The notes beneath the pieces were generated by a model. The model saw nothing but the letters and a program-made list of their open reading frames with translations. It had not been told where the DNA came from and ran no database searches. From positions 774,222 through 838,221 of the forward strand of contig CAWGJF010000002.1 in assembly GCA_963822905.1 (NCBI GenBank): a stretch of DNA of 64,000 nt, given 5' to 3'. Below are positions 1 to 9,023 of the stretch, in pieces (within the stretch, counting starts at the first letter, position 1; each line of letters starts with the position of its first letter). The stretch comes from CAWGJF01 sp963822905 (GTDB taxonomy: Bacteria > Bacteroidota > Ignavibacteria > Ignavibacteriales > Ignavibacteriaceae). Position numbers and translations under genes: made by a program.

Positions 1-699
1 TCTTTTGTATTCTTCACCATAATGAAACTGTGTCAAAACAATTTCTGCACCTGCATCTCTAGCATCAGAAATATCATTTGAAATGGAATCCTTATTAATA
101 AGATTAACTAAATAATCTTTTCCTTTTGGAATAGGAACTCCATTTGTGTTTTCTGTATAAGCAAGTATTGCAATCTTAATTCCATTTAAATTAAATATAC
201 GTATTGAATCCTTATCACTTTCACTCAAAGCTGTTCCGGAATAACTTAAATCATTTTTCAGGATTTGTTCGATAGTACGTTTGACGCCTTTTTCTCCCTG
301 GTCGATTGCATGATTGTTTGCTGTAACGAGCAAATCAAAACCTGCATCTTTTATAGCATAAATAAAATCATCCGGCGCATTGAAAAAAGGATATCCGCTG
401 TAACCTTTTAATTTCCCTGCGGTAACTGTTTCCAGGTTTCCAATTGTTAAATCAGCATCCGATAAATATTTCTTAACTTCTCTGTAAACTCCGGTAAAAT
501 CAAAACTATCTGCATTCACTTTTGCGTAATTAAACTGAGTTGAATGGCACATCAGGTCACCGACAATTTTAATTGTGGCATAAGTGACTGAATCCTGAGG
601 TACACTTTTTTCCTCACTGATTTTAGGATTTGAATTAAATAAAAAAAAGGTAAGGATTAGTATTGAAGGAAGTACAATTATATTTAGTAATATTTTCAT
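1..699 (-). CDS. CapA-family metallophosphatase-like protein, partial (C-terminus outside window)
   Basis: The frame is open from an ATG at 699 down to base 1 (233 codons) and runs off the window. The N-terminus is a hydrophobic signal/anchor of about 20 residues. It is followed by the CapA (PGA_cap) hallmarks GDLMCH near residue 47, GNLE near residue 90 and TANNH near residue 130, which are metal-site motifs of the calcineurin-like fold. Family members are linked to poly-gamma-glutamate or other capsule handling, but many have no known substrate. No capsule synthase lies next to it here, so the role is open. The family is clear; the function is uncertain. Confidence 0.85.
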   Translation of the reverse strand, partial: MKILLNIIVLPSILILTFFLFNSNPKISEEKSVPQDSVTYATIKIVGDLMCHSTQFNYAKVNADSFDFTGVYREVKKYLSDADLTIGNLETVTAGKLKGYSGYPFFNAPDDFIYAIKDAGFDLLVTANNHAIDQGEKGVKRTIEQILKNDLSYSGTALSESDKDSIRIFNLNGIKIAILAYTENTNGVPIPKGKDYLVNLINKDSISNDISDARDAGAEIVLTQFHYGEEYKR

Positions 700-773
700 A
701 TAAAAAAGTGGCTGGATCAATTTTAATTAATCCAGCCATAATAATTCTAATTCTAAATGATTAGTAATCTAAA

Positions 774-965
774 TCAGCTTTTATCAGCTTTACGGGATGC
801 TTTTACATCCTGAATGTCTTTACGAACATCCTGAGCAAGCTTTCTTAACTCGCTTAAACCTTTTCTAACGCGAGTTCCGGCTGCTGCCTGTCCTTTCTCA
901 TAGAATTTCTGAAAGTCAGTTTCCAGCCCTTGAACGAATTGAACGAGTTGATGATATTTTTCCAT
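774..965 (-). CDS. Hc1-type histone H1-like small basic protein
   Basis: This 63-residue protein is rich in Lys, Arg and Ala, with the pattern EKYHQLVQFVQ-LETDF-KFYEKG-AAAGTRVRKGLSEL. That matches the short Hc1/histone H1-like proteins found widely in Bacteroidota and Chlamydiae. Such proteins are thought to bind DNA and help compact the nucleoid. It has its own short transcription unit between the CapA-like gene and the Fe-S oxidoreductase. The start at 965 follows a GGAGGGA-like sequence (reverse strand, about 968-974), a good ribosome binding site. Identification rests on recalled family resemblance. Confidence 0.75.
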   Translation of the reverse strand: MEKYHQLVQFVQGLETDFQKFYEKGQAAAGTRVRKGLSELRKLAQDVRKDIQDVKASRKADKS

Positions 966-994
966 CAGTCCCTCCCTAAATTAGTTAATGATTG

Positions 995-2992
995 TTAATT
1001 AGAATTTTCCAGTACTATTTCCGCAATATCTTTTACAGCTACAGTTTCAGATTTTTCAAAATGTTTTACACCATCTGTCATCATTGTCATACAAAACGGG
1101 CAAGCAGAAGCAATTGTATCAGCATTCGTTCCTAAAGCTTCTTTTGTTCTTTCTATGTTTATTTTACCACCTTCTTCATCTTCGAGGAACATTCTTCCTC
1201 CACCTCCACCACAACAGAATCCACGGCTTTTATTTCTTTCCATTTCAACTAAATCTAATCCTTCAATATTGCTTATTGTATTCCTGGGCGATTCATAGAC
1301 ACTATTATATCTACCTAAATAACAAGAATCGTGATATGTAACTTTATTTTGATTTCCGGATTTTATAGATATTTTATTTTCTGAAATCAAATTATCAATG
1401 AACTCTGAATGGTGGAAAACTTCAAAATTACCACCAAATTGTTTGTATTCATTTTTTAATGAATGAAAACAATGAGGACAGGCAGTTACGATTTTTTTAA
1501 CATTATAATTATTCAAAGTTTCAACATTTTCAGTCATCATCATTTGAGCTAAATACTCATTTCCGAGTCTTCTAGCAGTGTCACCGTTGCATTTTTCCTC
1601 ATTTCCAAGAATTCTGAAGTTAATATTAGCTTTTTGCATCAATTTCGCAAAAGCTTGCGTCACTTTTTTATACCGGTCATCAAATGAGCCGGCACAGCCA
1701 ACCCAGAACAAAATATCGCAATTTGGGTCCTCAGACATTGTTTTTATGTCCATTCCTTCTGCCCAGTTGGCTCTGTCTGCCTGATTAAAAGCCCAGGGAG
1801 TATAATTTGTTTCCAGGCTTTTAAATACATTATTCAAATTTGATGGGAATTCGGACTCAGTTAAAACGAGGTTTCTACGCATATCTACAATTGTGTCAAC
1901 GTGTTCTATCATCACTGGACATTCCTGAACACAAGCCATACAGGTTGTGCATTCCCAGAGTTCAATATCTTTAACATAATCGTGTACAAGAGTCTTTTCA
2001 AATTGTTCTCCCTCAGAAATTCCCGAAGCTAACAATGGTGCAGCATCTTTAGTTCGTCTGCGAACATTAACAATTATTTCTCTTGGGGAAAGGGATTTTT
2101 CAACGGTGTTTGCAGGACAAACAGATGTACATCGCCCACATTCTGTACAGGAATAACCATCAAGAATTTGCTTCCAGCTAAAATGTTGAATATCTGAAGC
2201 ACCAAATGTTTCAACACTTTCATCTTCAAGATCAAGTTTTTTAATTGTATTGCGAATTGGATCCAGATTTGCAAAAAATGTATTAGGAATTGAAGTAAGG
2301 ACATGAAGATGTTTTGAATAAGGGAGAAAATTCAGAAATCCTAAAACAAGGATTATATGTGACCACCAGAAAACTTCGTAAGTAATTTGTGCAGCATTTG
2401 TATTTCCAGAAAAAATCACAGGACTTAATCCAGCAGAAATTGGCCTGATTTCATATCCACCCAGGATAAATTCATGTTTTGCAACCATAGCAATGTTCTG
2501 CCCGAACATCGATACAACTACAAACATTATTAGTAATAAAATAAAAACAGCATCCATTGAAGATGATTTGTCAACCTGAAGCCTTGGAATTTTTATTACG
2601 AATCTTCTGAAGAGTGCATTAAGTACTGCCAATATTACTAACAATCCAAAAATATCTTGAATTATTGTAATTATTGAATAAAATGGACCTAAAAATGATA
2701 AGCTGAAACCTGAATAAAATCCTTGCAATAATGCTTCAATAACTGCGAAGAGAAAGAGCATAAACCCCCAGAAAATAAGGAAATGAGTCATTCCAGCTGC
2801 AGGATCCCTTAGCAGTTTTGATTGACCAAAGGCGATCTTAAGAACATTTTTAATTCTCATCCCTATTTCATCAAAACGGTCATCCTTCTTTTTTGCAACC
2901 ATCATATATTTTATCAAGTTACGACAACTCCAGATAAAAAAAGAGATTGCGGAAACGAAGACCAGGATGAAAACTATGTTCTTAATTGTCAT
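995..2992 (-). CDS. Membrane Fe-S oxidoreductase, cytochrome b/HdrD-type (ETF:menaquinone oxidoreductase-like)
   Basis: The protein has 665 residues. Residues 1-235 carry about five membrane helices like the nitrate reductase gamma/cytochrome b domain. Two 4Fe-4S motifs follow: Cys282/285/288/292 and Cys348/351/354/358. The C-terminal half has paired CCG (HdrD/GlpC) domains: VGCAGS near 431, ACPHCF near 504, HDSCYLGRY near 554, FCCGGGGGRM near 592 and ACPFCM near 630. This architecture is that of proteins proposed to pass electrons from electron-transfer flavoprotein to menaquinone during acyl-CoA oxidation. An acyl-CoA dehydrogenase 1.6 kb away supports that role, but no etfAB genes are in the window. 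The domain call is firm; the ETF partner is inferred. Confidence 0.85.
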   Translation of the reverse strand: MTIKNIVFILVFVSAISFFIWSCRNLIKYMMVAKKKDDRFDEIGMRIKNVLKIAFGQSKLLRDPAAGMTHFLIFWGFMLFLFAVIEALLQGFYSGFSLSFLGPFYSIITIIQDIFGLLVILAVLNALFRRFVIKIPRLQVDKSSSMDAVFILLLIMFVVVSMFGQNIAMVAKHEFILGGYEIRPISAGLSPVIFSGNTNAAQITYEVFWWSHIILVLGFLNFLPYSKHLHVLTSIPNTFFANLDPIRNTIKKLDLEDESVETFGASDIQHFSWKQILDGYSCTECGRCTSVCPANTVEKSLSPREIIVNVRRRTKDAAPLLASGISEGEQFEKTLVHDYVKDIELWECTTCMACVQECPVMIEHVDTIVDMRRNLVLTESEFPSNLNNVFKSLETNYTPWAFNQADRANWAEGMDIKTMSEDPNCDILFWVGCAGSFDDRYKKVTQAFAKLMQKANINFRILGNEEKCNGDTARRLGNEYLAQMMMTENVETLNNYNVKKIVTACPHCFHSLKNEYKQFGGNFEVFHHSEFIDNLISENKISIKSGNQNKVTYHDSCYLGRYNSVYESPRNTISNIEGLDLVEMERNKSRGFCCGGGGGRMFLEDEEGGKINIERTKEALGTNADTIASACPFCMTMMTDGVKHFEKSETVAVKDIAEIVLENSN

Positions 2993-2995
2993 TAA

Positions 2996-3568
2996 TTACT
3001 TTTGACTTCTTTTAATTCCAAAATAGATTGATGCAGCAGCAAATACTTTTACTACCATCCAGATTGAAAAGATTCCTGCTCCACCACTTATTGCTGTAGA
3101 CCAATCATGCAAATAAAAAGAATTCAGAAATAGTGTTCCAAATAACAAGACGAGTAAATATCCCACAAACATTGAAACAACAACGCCAACATATCCGGAA
3201 TACTTTTTAACTAAAAAACCAACAACAAGAGCAGCTACAGGAAAAGCTAAAAGATATCCACCGGTTGGACCAAACAATTGAGCAAATCCAAAACCACCTT
3301 CCCCGGTTTGAGCAAATACTGGTAATCCGGTAATCCCGAGTGCAAGGTATAATAATTGACTGTAAGCACCCTTCTTAGCTCCTAACAAAGCTCCGGCAAG
3401 TAAAACGAACATTACCTGCAACGTAAATGGAACGGGTTTAACAGGAATAGTAAGCTGTGCACCAATTGCAGTTAGAAGTGCAAATGAAATGATCCAGAAT
3501 AGTTCAGATGATTTAACAGTGGATATTACATAACTTAATTTGCTAACTGCCTTCGTTTGTTGATTCAT
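2996..3568 (-). CDS. bioY: Biotin transporter BioY (ECF S component)
   Basis: The protein has 190 residues and about six membrane helices. It carries the BioY signature: IPVKPVPFTLQVMFVLLAG near residue 40, GAKKGA-SQ-LYLALG-TGLPVFA near 65, and GPTGGYLLAFP-AA near 100. BioY binds biotin in the membrane, alone or with the EcfA/EcfT energising module, neither of which is nearby. The start at 3568 is ATG. The gene ends three bases before the Fe-S oxidoreductase start, so the two are probably co-transcribed. Biotin uptake fits the biotin-dependent decarboxylase encoded at 37-40.7 kb. Confidence 0.92.
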   Translation of the reverse strand: MNQQTKAVSKLSYVISTVKSSELFWIISFALLTAIGAQLTIPVKPVPFTLQVMFVLLAGALLGAKKGAYSQLLYLALGITGLPVFAQTGEGGFGFAQLFGPTGGYLLAFPVAALVVGFLVKKYSGYVGVVVSMFVGYLLVLLFGTLFLNSFYLHDWSTAISGGAGIFSIWMVVKVFAAASIYFGIKRSQK

Positions 3569-3576
3569 AAAAGTCC

Positions 3577-4416
3577 TCAGTTTAAATGTTTCTTAAAAAA
3601 TATTTTTGTTTTTTCTAAAACTAAATCCAAAACCGGGTTTGAATTTTGAAATGGATGTTGAGCATCAAATGTATGCCCTGTTTTCGGAATTATATTAATT
3701 TCTTTTTGTGTCGAGCCTGACCAATCTAAAATATTTTGTGCCTCTTTAGCCGGGACAGTTAAATCCTGTTCTCCGTGTATAACCAACAGCGGATTTTTAT
3801 AATTCCTGATGCTCTCTTCAAGGTTTAAGGATTTATTTTTTTTTCTTTCAATATCATTAAGAAATGAAACATCAAGTCGCATCATTTGTTTTGTCCGCGA
3901 ATTCTGAAACTCTAAAAATCCTTTTTCAAACCACTCATCTTTTTGATGTTTAGTATATCTGTCAATTTTTGAAATCGAACTCCACAGAACAATTGCATCA
4001 AAATTGATTTTTTGAGAAGCCAGCATTGTTACTGCAGCACCCCGACTATGTCCAACAATTCCAATTCCCTTATTTGATTTACCACCAAAAAACTTATTTA
4101 AATATGAATCAGCAACCTGCTCTAATTCTTCCTTTTCAAGTGAAAATGAATTAATTGCAAATTTGTCCAATTCAGTAAATTCAAGCGGATTCGTTCCAAT
4201 ACCATTATGTGAAAAATTAAAAGAAAGCACAAAAAATCCATTTTCAGAAAGATATTGAGAAGCAAATGGCCAGAATCCCCAATCTTTAAATCCCTTAAAT
4301 CCATGCACACAAATTATGCACGGAGCTGCATTTATGTTCTCAATTCCGTATGCACTTATTTGAATTTCGTTATTCTTATTTGATTTTAATAGAAATTCGT
4401 TCTGCATTACTGTCAA
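3577..4416 (-). CDS. Alpha/beta hydrolase (dienelactone hydrolase/acyl-peptidase-like)
   Basis: The protein has 279 residues and the alpha/beta-hydrolase layout. An oxyanion segment CVHGFKGFKDW lies near residue 35, the nucleophile elbow GHSRGAA near 142, a late Asp in HGEQDLTVP near 215, and the catalytic His in KTGHTFD near 248. There is no signal peptide, so it is probably cytoplasmic. The substrate cannot be read from the sequence. It lies 8 bp upstream of bioY on the same strand and is probably the first gene of that operon. Confidence 0.85.
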   Translation of the reverse strand: MTVMQNEFLLKSNKNNEIQISAYGIENINAAPCIICVHGFKGFKDWGFWPFASQYLSENGFFVLSFNFSHNGIGTNPLEFTELDKFAINSFSLEKEELEQVADSYLNKFFGGKSNKGIGIVGHSRGAAVTMLASQKINFDAIVLWSSISKIDRYTKHQKDEWFEKGFLEFQNSRTKQMMRLDVSFLNDIERKKNKSLNLEESIRNYKNPLLVIHGEQDLTVPAKEAQNILDWSGSTQKEINIIPKTGHTFDAQHPFQNSNPVLDLVLEKTKIFFKKHLN

Positions 4417-4567
4417 ATATGCTTATTAAACTAGGAAAAGTCAATAATTTAAGTAAAAATCAATTTTTTATTAATTGTTCACTTTTTTCCAAAATATTCT
4501 CGTCCTGTAATTGCCTAATTATTTGATTAATTTGCTTTTACATTTTTCACATTTCCGGAATATCTTA

Positions 4568-5706
4568 ATGAATTTTAGTTTTTCAGAAGATCAAAAGTTA
4601 TTGCGAGGACTGGCTAAAGAATTTACTAATGCTGAAATAAGACCATTAGCTCAACAAATTGATGAACAAGAATTCATCCCAAAAGAATTAATGAAAAAAA
4701 TAGCAGAAGTCGGATTTTTGGGAACTTCATTTCCAGAAGAATATGGTGGAAGTGGAATGGGAAAAGTAGGTTATTGTGTAATGATGGAAGAAATTGCAAG
4801 AGGTTGTGCATCCACTGCCGCTTTTATTGGTGCTCATCAGTCAATAGGAACAAATGCTATTTATGTTGGAGGAAATGAAAATTTAAAAGAAAATATCTCC
4901 CAAAACTAACTTCAGGTGAAATGATATCTTCCTTTGCTTTAACAGAACCAGAAGCGGGTTCCGATTCATTCAGTCTCACAACAAGTGCGAAAAAAGTAAA
5001 AGATAAATGGATTATAAATGGTTCAAAAGTATGGATAACAAATGCAGGGATTGCAAATTTGTTTAGTGTTTTTGCAAGAACTGACAAAGGGATAACCGGA
5101 TTTGCTGTTGAAGCAAACTCGGAAGGAATTACAATTGGTAAACCGGAAAAAAAACTTGGGATAAGAGGAAGCACAACTAATTCTATCACATTTGAAAATG
5201 TTGAAGTCCCTGATGAAAATATGATTGGTCAGGAAGGCAGAGGATTTTTAATTGCAATGAAAACGCTTGAAGCTGGAAGATTGACTATTGGTGCTTGTTG
5301 TCTTGGCGCTTCAAGAGAACTGCTGGAAATTTCTACAAAATATTCCAAGCAAAGAAAACAATTCAACGAACCTATTAGTAAATTCCAGGCAGTTCAATTT
5401 ATGCTTGCAGAAATGGCAACAAAAATCTATCCTTTAGAAAGTGTTGTTTATCGTTGTGCTTTTGATTATGATTTGGGAAAAGATGTTACACGGGAAGCAG
5501 CAATAATAAAATTATTTGCTTCAGAAGCTATGGCAGAAATAGTTGACAAAGCTCTGCAGATTCATGGTGGAATGGGTTTTTCACGGGAGCTTCCTCTCGA
5601 AAGATATTACAGGGATGCGCGTATTCTCAGAATATTTGAAGGTACAACAGAAATACAAAAAATGCTTATAGCAAGAAGTATAATTAAATCGAATGGGAAA
5701 ATGTAA
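4568..5706 (+). CDS. Acyl-CoA dehydrogenase, one frameshift near 4,885
   Basis: Two overlapping reading frames together give a standard acyl-CoA dehydrogenase of about 379 residues. The first (4568-4909) holds the N-terminal helical domain. The second holds FALTEPEAGSD, the substrate and FAD loop, and the C-terminal motif QIHGGMGFSRELPLERYYRDARI, whose nearby EGTTEIQ contains the catalytic-type Glu. One missing base in the A-rich run at about 4880-4887 breaks the frame. Adding one A restores the family sequence exactly, so a sequencing error is more likely than true inactivation. The start at ATG 4568 (MNFSFSEDQ) fits the family better than the earlier ATG at 4511. It oxidises short or branched acyl-CoAs and passes electrons to ETF. 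Confidence 0.88.
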
Positions 5707-5711
5707 AAATT

Positions 5712-6473
5712 ATGATTTCTCCACAAAAACTTTTGGTAATACCTGCTCTTGATATTAAGAATGGTAAATGTGTTCGCTCCGTTCTTGGCATTCCTGAACT
5801 AAACTGCCACGAGTATGGAAACGATCCTGTTGAAATGGCAAAAATCTGGAGAGCTGAAAATGCAAAGATGATTCACATTGTTGATTTTGATGGTGCACAC
5901 GAACATTCACACAAAAATGTTGAAATCATAGAAAAGATTTGCAACTCTGTCGTTATTCCGGTTGAGTTTGCCGGCGGAATCAGAAACATAGAGGATGCTG
6001 ACCTGATGTTTGACCAGGGAATCAGCAGACTTTCAGTTAATACTATGGCAGTCGAAGATAAACAACAGTTTATAAAATTATTTGAAAAATACGGGCCAAC
6101 TAAAATTGTTATTTCACTTGATATCCGCGATGAAGAATTAATTATAAAAGGCAGAAGTAAAAAAAGCGGCTTGCATTACAAAGATTTCATCAAAACCATG
6201 CTGGAAATTGGTGTAAACAGGTTCATTGTTTGCGATATAGCAAGAAACGGAACAATGTTGGGACCAAATATTGAACTGTCAAAAGATATTGCGGAGTTTT
6301 CAAAAGTTAGAGTAACACACGCAGGTGGTATTAGAAATAAAGATGAATTATACGATATCCAAAGATTGATTCCGCTTGGTGTTGATTCGGTTATTATTGC
6401 AAGAGCTCTTTATGAAAATCGTTTCCCCTGCCAGAAACTCTGGCGTGTTGCTGAATCAGGTATTTTTAATTAA
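5712..6473 (+). CDS. hisA: HisA-type phosphoribosylformimino isomerase
   Basis: The protein has 253 residues and is a (beta/alpha)8 barrel of the HisA/HisF family. The first strand IPALDIKNGKCVR carries the catalytic-type Asp, SLDIRDEE near residue 135 carries the second, and DIARNGTMLGPN near 175 carries the HisA-type Thr where HisF differs. THAGGI and IIARALYE form the phosphate loops. HisA isomerises ProFAR to PRFAR in histidine synthesis. No other his gene is near; it lies 5 bp after the acyl-CoA dehydrogenase, so it may be a detached biosynthetic gene or a paralogue with another sugar-phosphate substrate. Confidence 0.8.
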   Translation: MISPQKLLVIPALDIKNGKCVRSVLGIPELNCHEYGNDPVEMAKIWRAENAKMIHIVDFDGAHEHSHKNVEIIEKICNSVVIPVEFAGGIRNIEDADLMFDQGISRLSVNTMAVEDKQQFIKLFEKYGPTKIVISLDIRDEELIIKGRSKKSGLHYKDFIKTMLEIGVNRFIVCDIARNGTMLGPNIELSKDIAEFSKVRVTHAGGIRNKDELYDIQRLIPLGVDSVIIARALYENRFPCQKLWRVAESGIFN

Positions 6474-6508
6474 TTAAAACTATTTTTGGATTAGCAATGA
6501 GGTTTAAT

Positions 6509-6901
6509 ATGAAAACTTTATTTTCAATTTCTGTTTTGTTGTTTATCCTTTTTGGTTGTTCTGAAGGCTCTAATCTGCTCACTCCAATTGAATCAAATGT
6601 TTATAGACAAATTGCATACAATAGCCTTGATGAATCAACCAAGCAATCGATTAATGAAGATTGGCAAGTAGTTCCAGTTTATTCCGGCAAATATCATTCA
6701 GACAAAAGTGAGCATAAAATTATATTCGATTCTAAATCCAGTCTTCCATTTGTATTTTATGATCAAGCGACTGAATTACATGAAAATCAAGTATTAGTTG
6801 CAGTAACTTTTCACACAATTAATGATCCGCTTCTTGGACCTACGACTACTATAATTGATTATAAATCAAAAATTATTATTGGTGGAGTGCTGAGATACTA
6901 A
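6509..6901 (+). CDS. Small lipoprotein of unknown function
   Basis: About 130 residues. The start at ATG 6509 is preferred over 6497 because TGAGG sits six bases upstream. The N-terminus is a lipoprotein signal peptide ending in LFGCS, so the mature protein would be lipid-anchored at Cys. The rest is soluble and shows no motif I recognise. Orientation and spacing (35 bp) suggest it follows hisA, but no shared function is evident. Confidence 0.65.
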   Translation: MKTLFSISVLLFILFGCSEGSNLLTPIESNVYRQIAYNSLDESTKQSINEDWQVVPVYSGKYHSDKSEHKIIFDSKSSLPFVFYDQATELHENQVLVAVTFHTINDPLLGPTTTIIDYKSKIIIGGVLRY

Positions 6902-7017
6902 TTGTACTTTAATTTCATTTAGCGATGCAATCATTCAATTATACAAATTGAAAAATGAAATCGGTATTTTAATGACGCAATAATTAAATTAAAATAACAA
7001 AACCAAAGTGATTTTTT

Positions 7018-7566
7018 ATGGCAGAAGAAAAAAAAGTCCACAGCAGTTTTTGGGCAAACATTTTTAATCCACCTACTGAAAAAACCGACCTTTTAAATTC
7101 GCTCAAAGCAATTCCACTATTTCAAAAATTAAGTAAAAGAGATATATCAACATTAACCAGCATTATTCATAACCGGAGTTATCTTGCCGGAGAATATGTT
7201 TTTTACCAGGGTGATCCGGGAATCGGGTTGTATGTAATCCGTGACGGACAAATTTCAATCGTGAGGGAAAATGAAAGCGAAGAAAGGATAAAGCTTGCAA
7301 CCATTAGTAAAGGTGATTTTTTTGGTGAACTTGCACTTGTTGATGGAGAAAAAAGATCAGCATCTGCATTAGCTGAACAGGACTGTCGGCTTGCAGTTAT
7401 CTTTAAACCCGATCTTGATGAGTATATTGAAAAATATCCGCGTAACGGGATAAAAATATTACAGGGAATTGCTGAAATAGCTGCCTTAAGATTAAGAACA
7501 ATGAACGAAGAATATTTTTCACTTCATAATGAAAACTTAAAACGGGAGGTTCAAAATGAATCCTGA
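7018..7566 (+). CDS. Cyclic-nucleotide-binding-domain protein without HTH
   Basis: The protein has 182 residues. Residues about 33-150 form a cNMP-binding (CAP_ED) barrel: YVFYQGDPGIGLYVIRDG, then GDFFGELALVDGEKRSASA, the phosphate-binding cassette region. The Arg in the GEKRSA segment is at the usual ligand site. There is no C-terminal helix-turn-helix, so it is not a Crp-type transcription factor; it may sense a nucleotide and act on a partner. Its end overlaps the start of the universal stress protein gene by 11 bp, which suggests translational coupling and a joint role. Confidence 0.85.
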   Translation: MAEEKKVHSSFWANIFNPPTEKTDLLNSLKAIPLFQKLSKRDISTLTSIIHNRSYLAGEYVFYQGDPGIGLYVIRDGQISIVRENESEERIKLATISKGDFFGELALVDGEKRSASALAEQDCRLAVIFKPDLDEYIEKYPRNGIKILQGIAEIAALRLRTMNEEYFSLHNENLKREVQNES

Positions 7567-8041
7567 AATAAAAAAAATATTAGTACCAATAGATTTTTCT
7601 GATTACTCAAAAAACGCATTGAAGTATGCAGTAAACTTTGTAGAAACTTTCAAAGCCGAGATGTTCCTTATTTATGTTGTTGAGCCTGTAATTTATCCGC
7701 CTGATTTTAGTATGGGACAAATAGCAATTCCTTCTGTAAACACTGAATGGGATGAACGTGCAAAAGAAGAATTAAAGAAGCTTGCTGAATCTGAAATACC
7801 AAAAGAGATAAAAGTCCAGACAATTGTAAAAACCGGCAAACCTTTTATTGAAATTATTGATACCGCAACTGAAAAAGATATTGACCTGATTGTGATTGCA
7901 ACACACGGACATTCGGGAGTTGAACATATTTTATTTGGCAGCACTGCTGAAAAGGTTGTACGCAAAGCCCCCTGCCCTGTTTTAACACTCCGCGAACCTG
8001 TAAAAGGTTTTACGTTCAGGGACGAGATGAATAAAGCGTAA
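7556..8041 (+). CDS. Universal stress protein (UspA family)
   Basis: The protein has 161 residues and a single Usp domain. It starts KILVPIDFSDYSKNALKYAV and ends with the ATP-binding motif G-x2-G-x9-G-(S/T), seen as THGHSGVEHILFGSTAEKV, followed by APCPVLTLRE. This motif marks the ATP-binding subclass. A GGGAGG ribosome binding site lies inside the upstream cNMP gene. Usp proteins are induced by starvation and stress; the exact output here is unknown. The overlap with the cNMP-binding gene implies co-expression. Confidence 0.9.
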   Translation: MNPEIKKILVPIDFSDYSKNALKYAVNFVETFKAEMFLIYVVEPVIYPPDFSMGQIAIPSVNTEWDERAKEELKKLAESEIPKEIKVQTIVKTGKPFIEIIDTATEKDIDLIVIATHGHSGVEHILFGSTAEKVVRKAPCPVLTLREPVKGFTFRDEMNKA

Positions 8042-8227
8042 CTTATAAGATATCTGTTATCGTTATTTTTTATTTGAATCAAAATTATTATTACTATTTT
8101 ATTAAAAAAATAAAAATCCTTTACCCTAAGAATTTAACTTGACATCATCATTTTACTTCAACCACAAGTATTATTATTAGTTCTAATAATATTTAGACTA
8201 GAATAAATTACATATTGAGGAATAGTA

Positions 8228-8947
8228 ATGAAACTAACTTTAGTAGGCTATGCCAAAGCACTATACTTTAAATTCATTGATTTACTTCACTTACCTTTTG
8301 TTAAAAAGGGAGAAGCAGATCCATACCATATTTTACATAATAAATTTCTTTCAATGGGAAATTTATTTAAGTCACCTACAGTTCTAGAAATTGGTTCAAG
8401 AAATGTTTCAGGTATATTAAGAAGAAATTTATTTTCAAATTGCAAAGAATTTATTGGGTTCGATATTCTATCAGGGGAAGGGGTCGATGTGATCGGCGAT
8501 GTTCATAATCTTTCCAAATACTTTAAAACAGACTATTTTGATATAGTATACAGCATTTCTGTATTCGAACATCTTTTATTTCCGTGGAAGGCTGTACTTG
8601 AAATAAATAAAGTGATGAAAATAGGTGGACTTCTCCATGTATCAACTCACCCAGTTTGGCCAGAACATGAAATGCCGTGGGATTTTTGGAGATTTCCAAA
8701 AAATGGGTTTCATGCACTTTTTAATAAGTATACGGGCTTTGAAATCATTTCGCTCACAGAGGGTCTGCCATGTAAAGCCTATTCTTTAGTTACTGATCCT
8801 CCAACCCGTAGTCTTTGGTTTCGAACAATCAATCAAGGTGTTTCAATTATTGCAAAGAAAATTAGTAATTATCAGAGTGAAATATTGAAGTGGGATTTAA
8901 ATATTTCTGATGTGGTTAACAATATGTATCCATCTAAAAAAAAATAG
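8228..8947 (+). CDS. SAM-dependent methyltransferase (type 11-like)
   Basis: The protein has 239 residues. Motif I is VLEIGSRNVSG near residue 55, a motif II acid lies in FIGFDI near 80, and YFDIVYSISVFEHLLFPWKAV near 103-120 plus GGLLHVSTHP near 140 complete a Rossmann methyltransferase fold. WDFWRFPKNGFHALF after the core is typical of methyltransferases found in polysaccharide clusters. It stands alone on the plus strand, and the upstream 180 bp is very AT-rich. The substrate is unknown. Confidence 0.8.
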   Translation: MKLTLVGYAKALYFKFIDLLHLPFVKKGEADPYHILHNKFLSMGNLFKSPTVLEIGSRNVSGILRRNLFSNCKEFIGFDILSGEGVDVIGDVHNLSKYFKTDYFDIVYSISVFEHLLFPWKAVLEINKVMKIGGLLHVSTHPVWPEHEMPWDFWRFPKNGFHALFNKYTGFEIISLTEGLPCKAYSLVTDPPTRSLWFRTINQGVSIIAKKISNYQSEILKWDLNISDVVNNMYPSKKK

Positions 8948-9023
8948 ACACGTTTTTAATATACAGTTTATTTATTTGAACTTAGTATATAAAAATGATT
9001 TGCATATTACGAAAGAGTTTTTT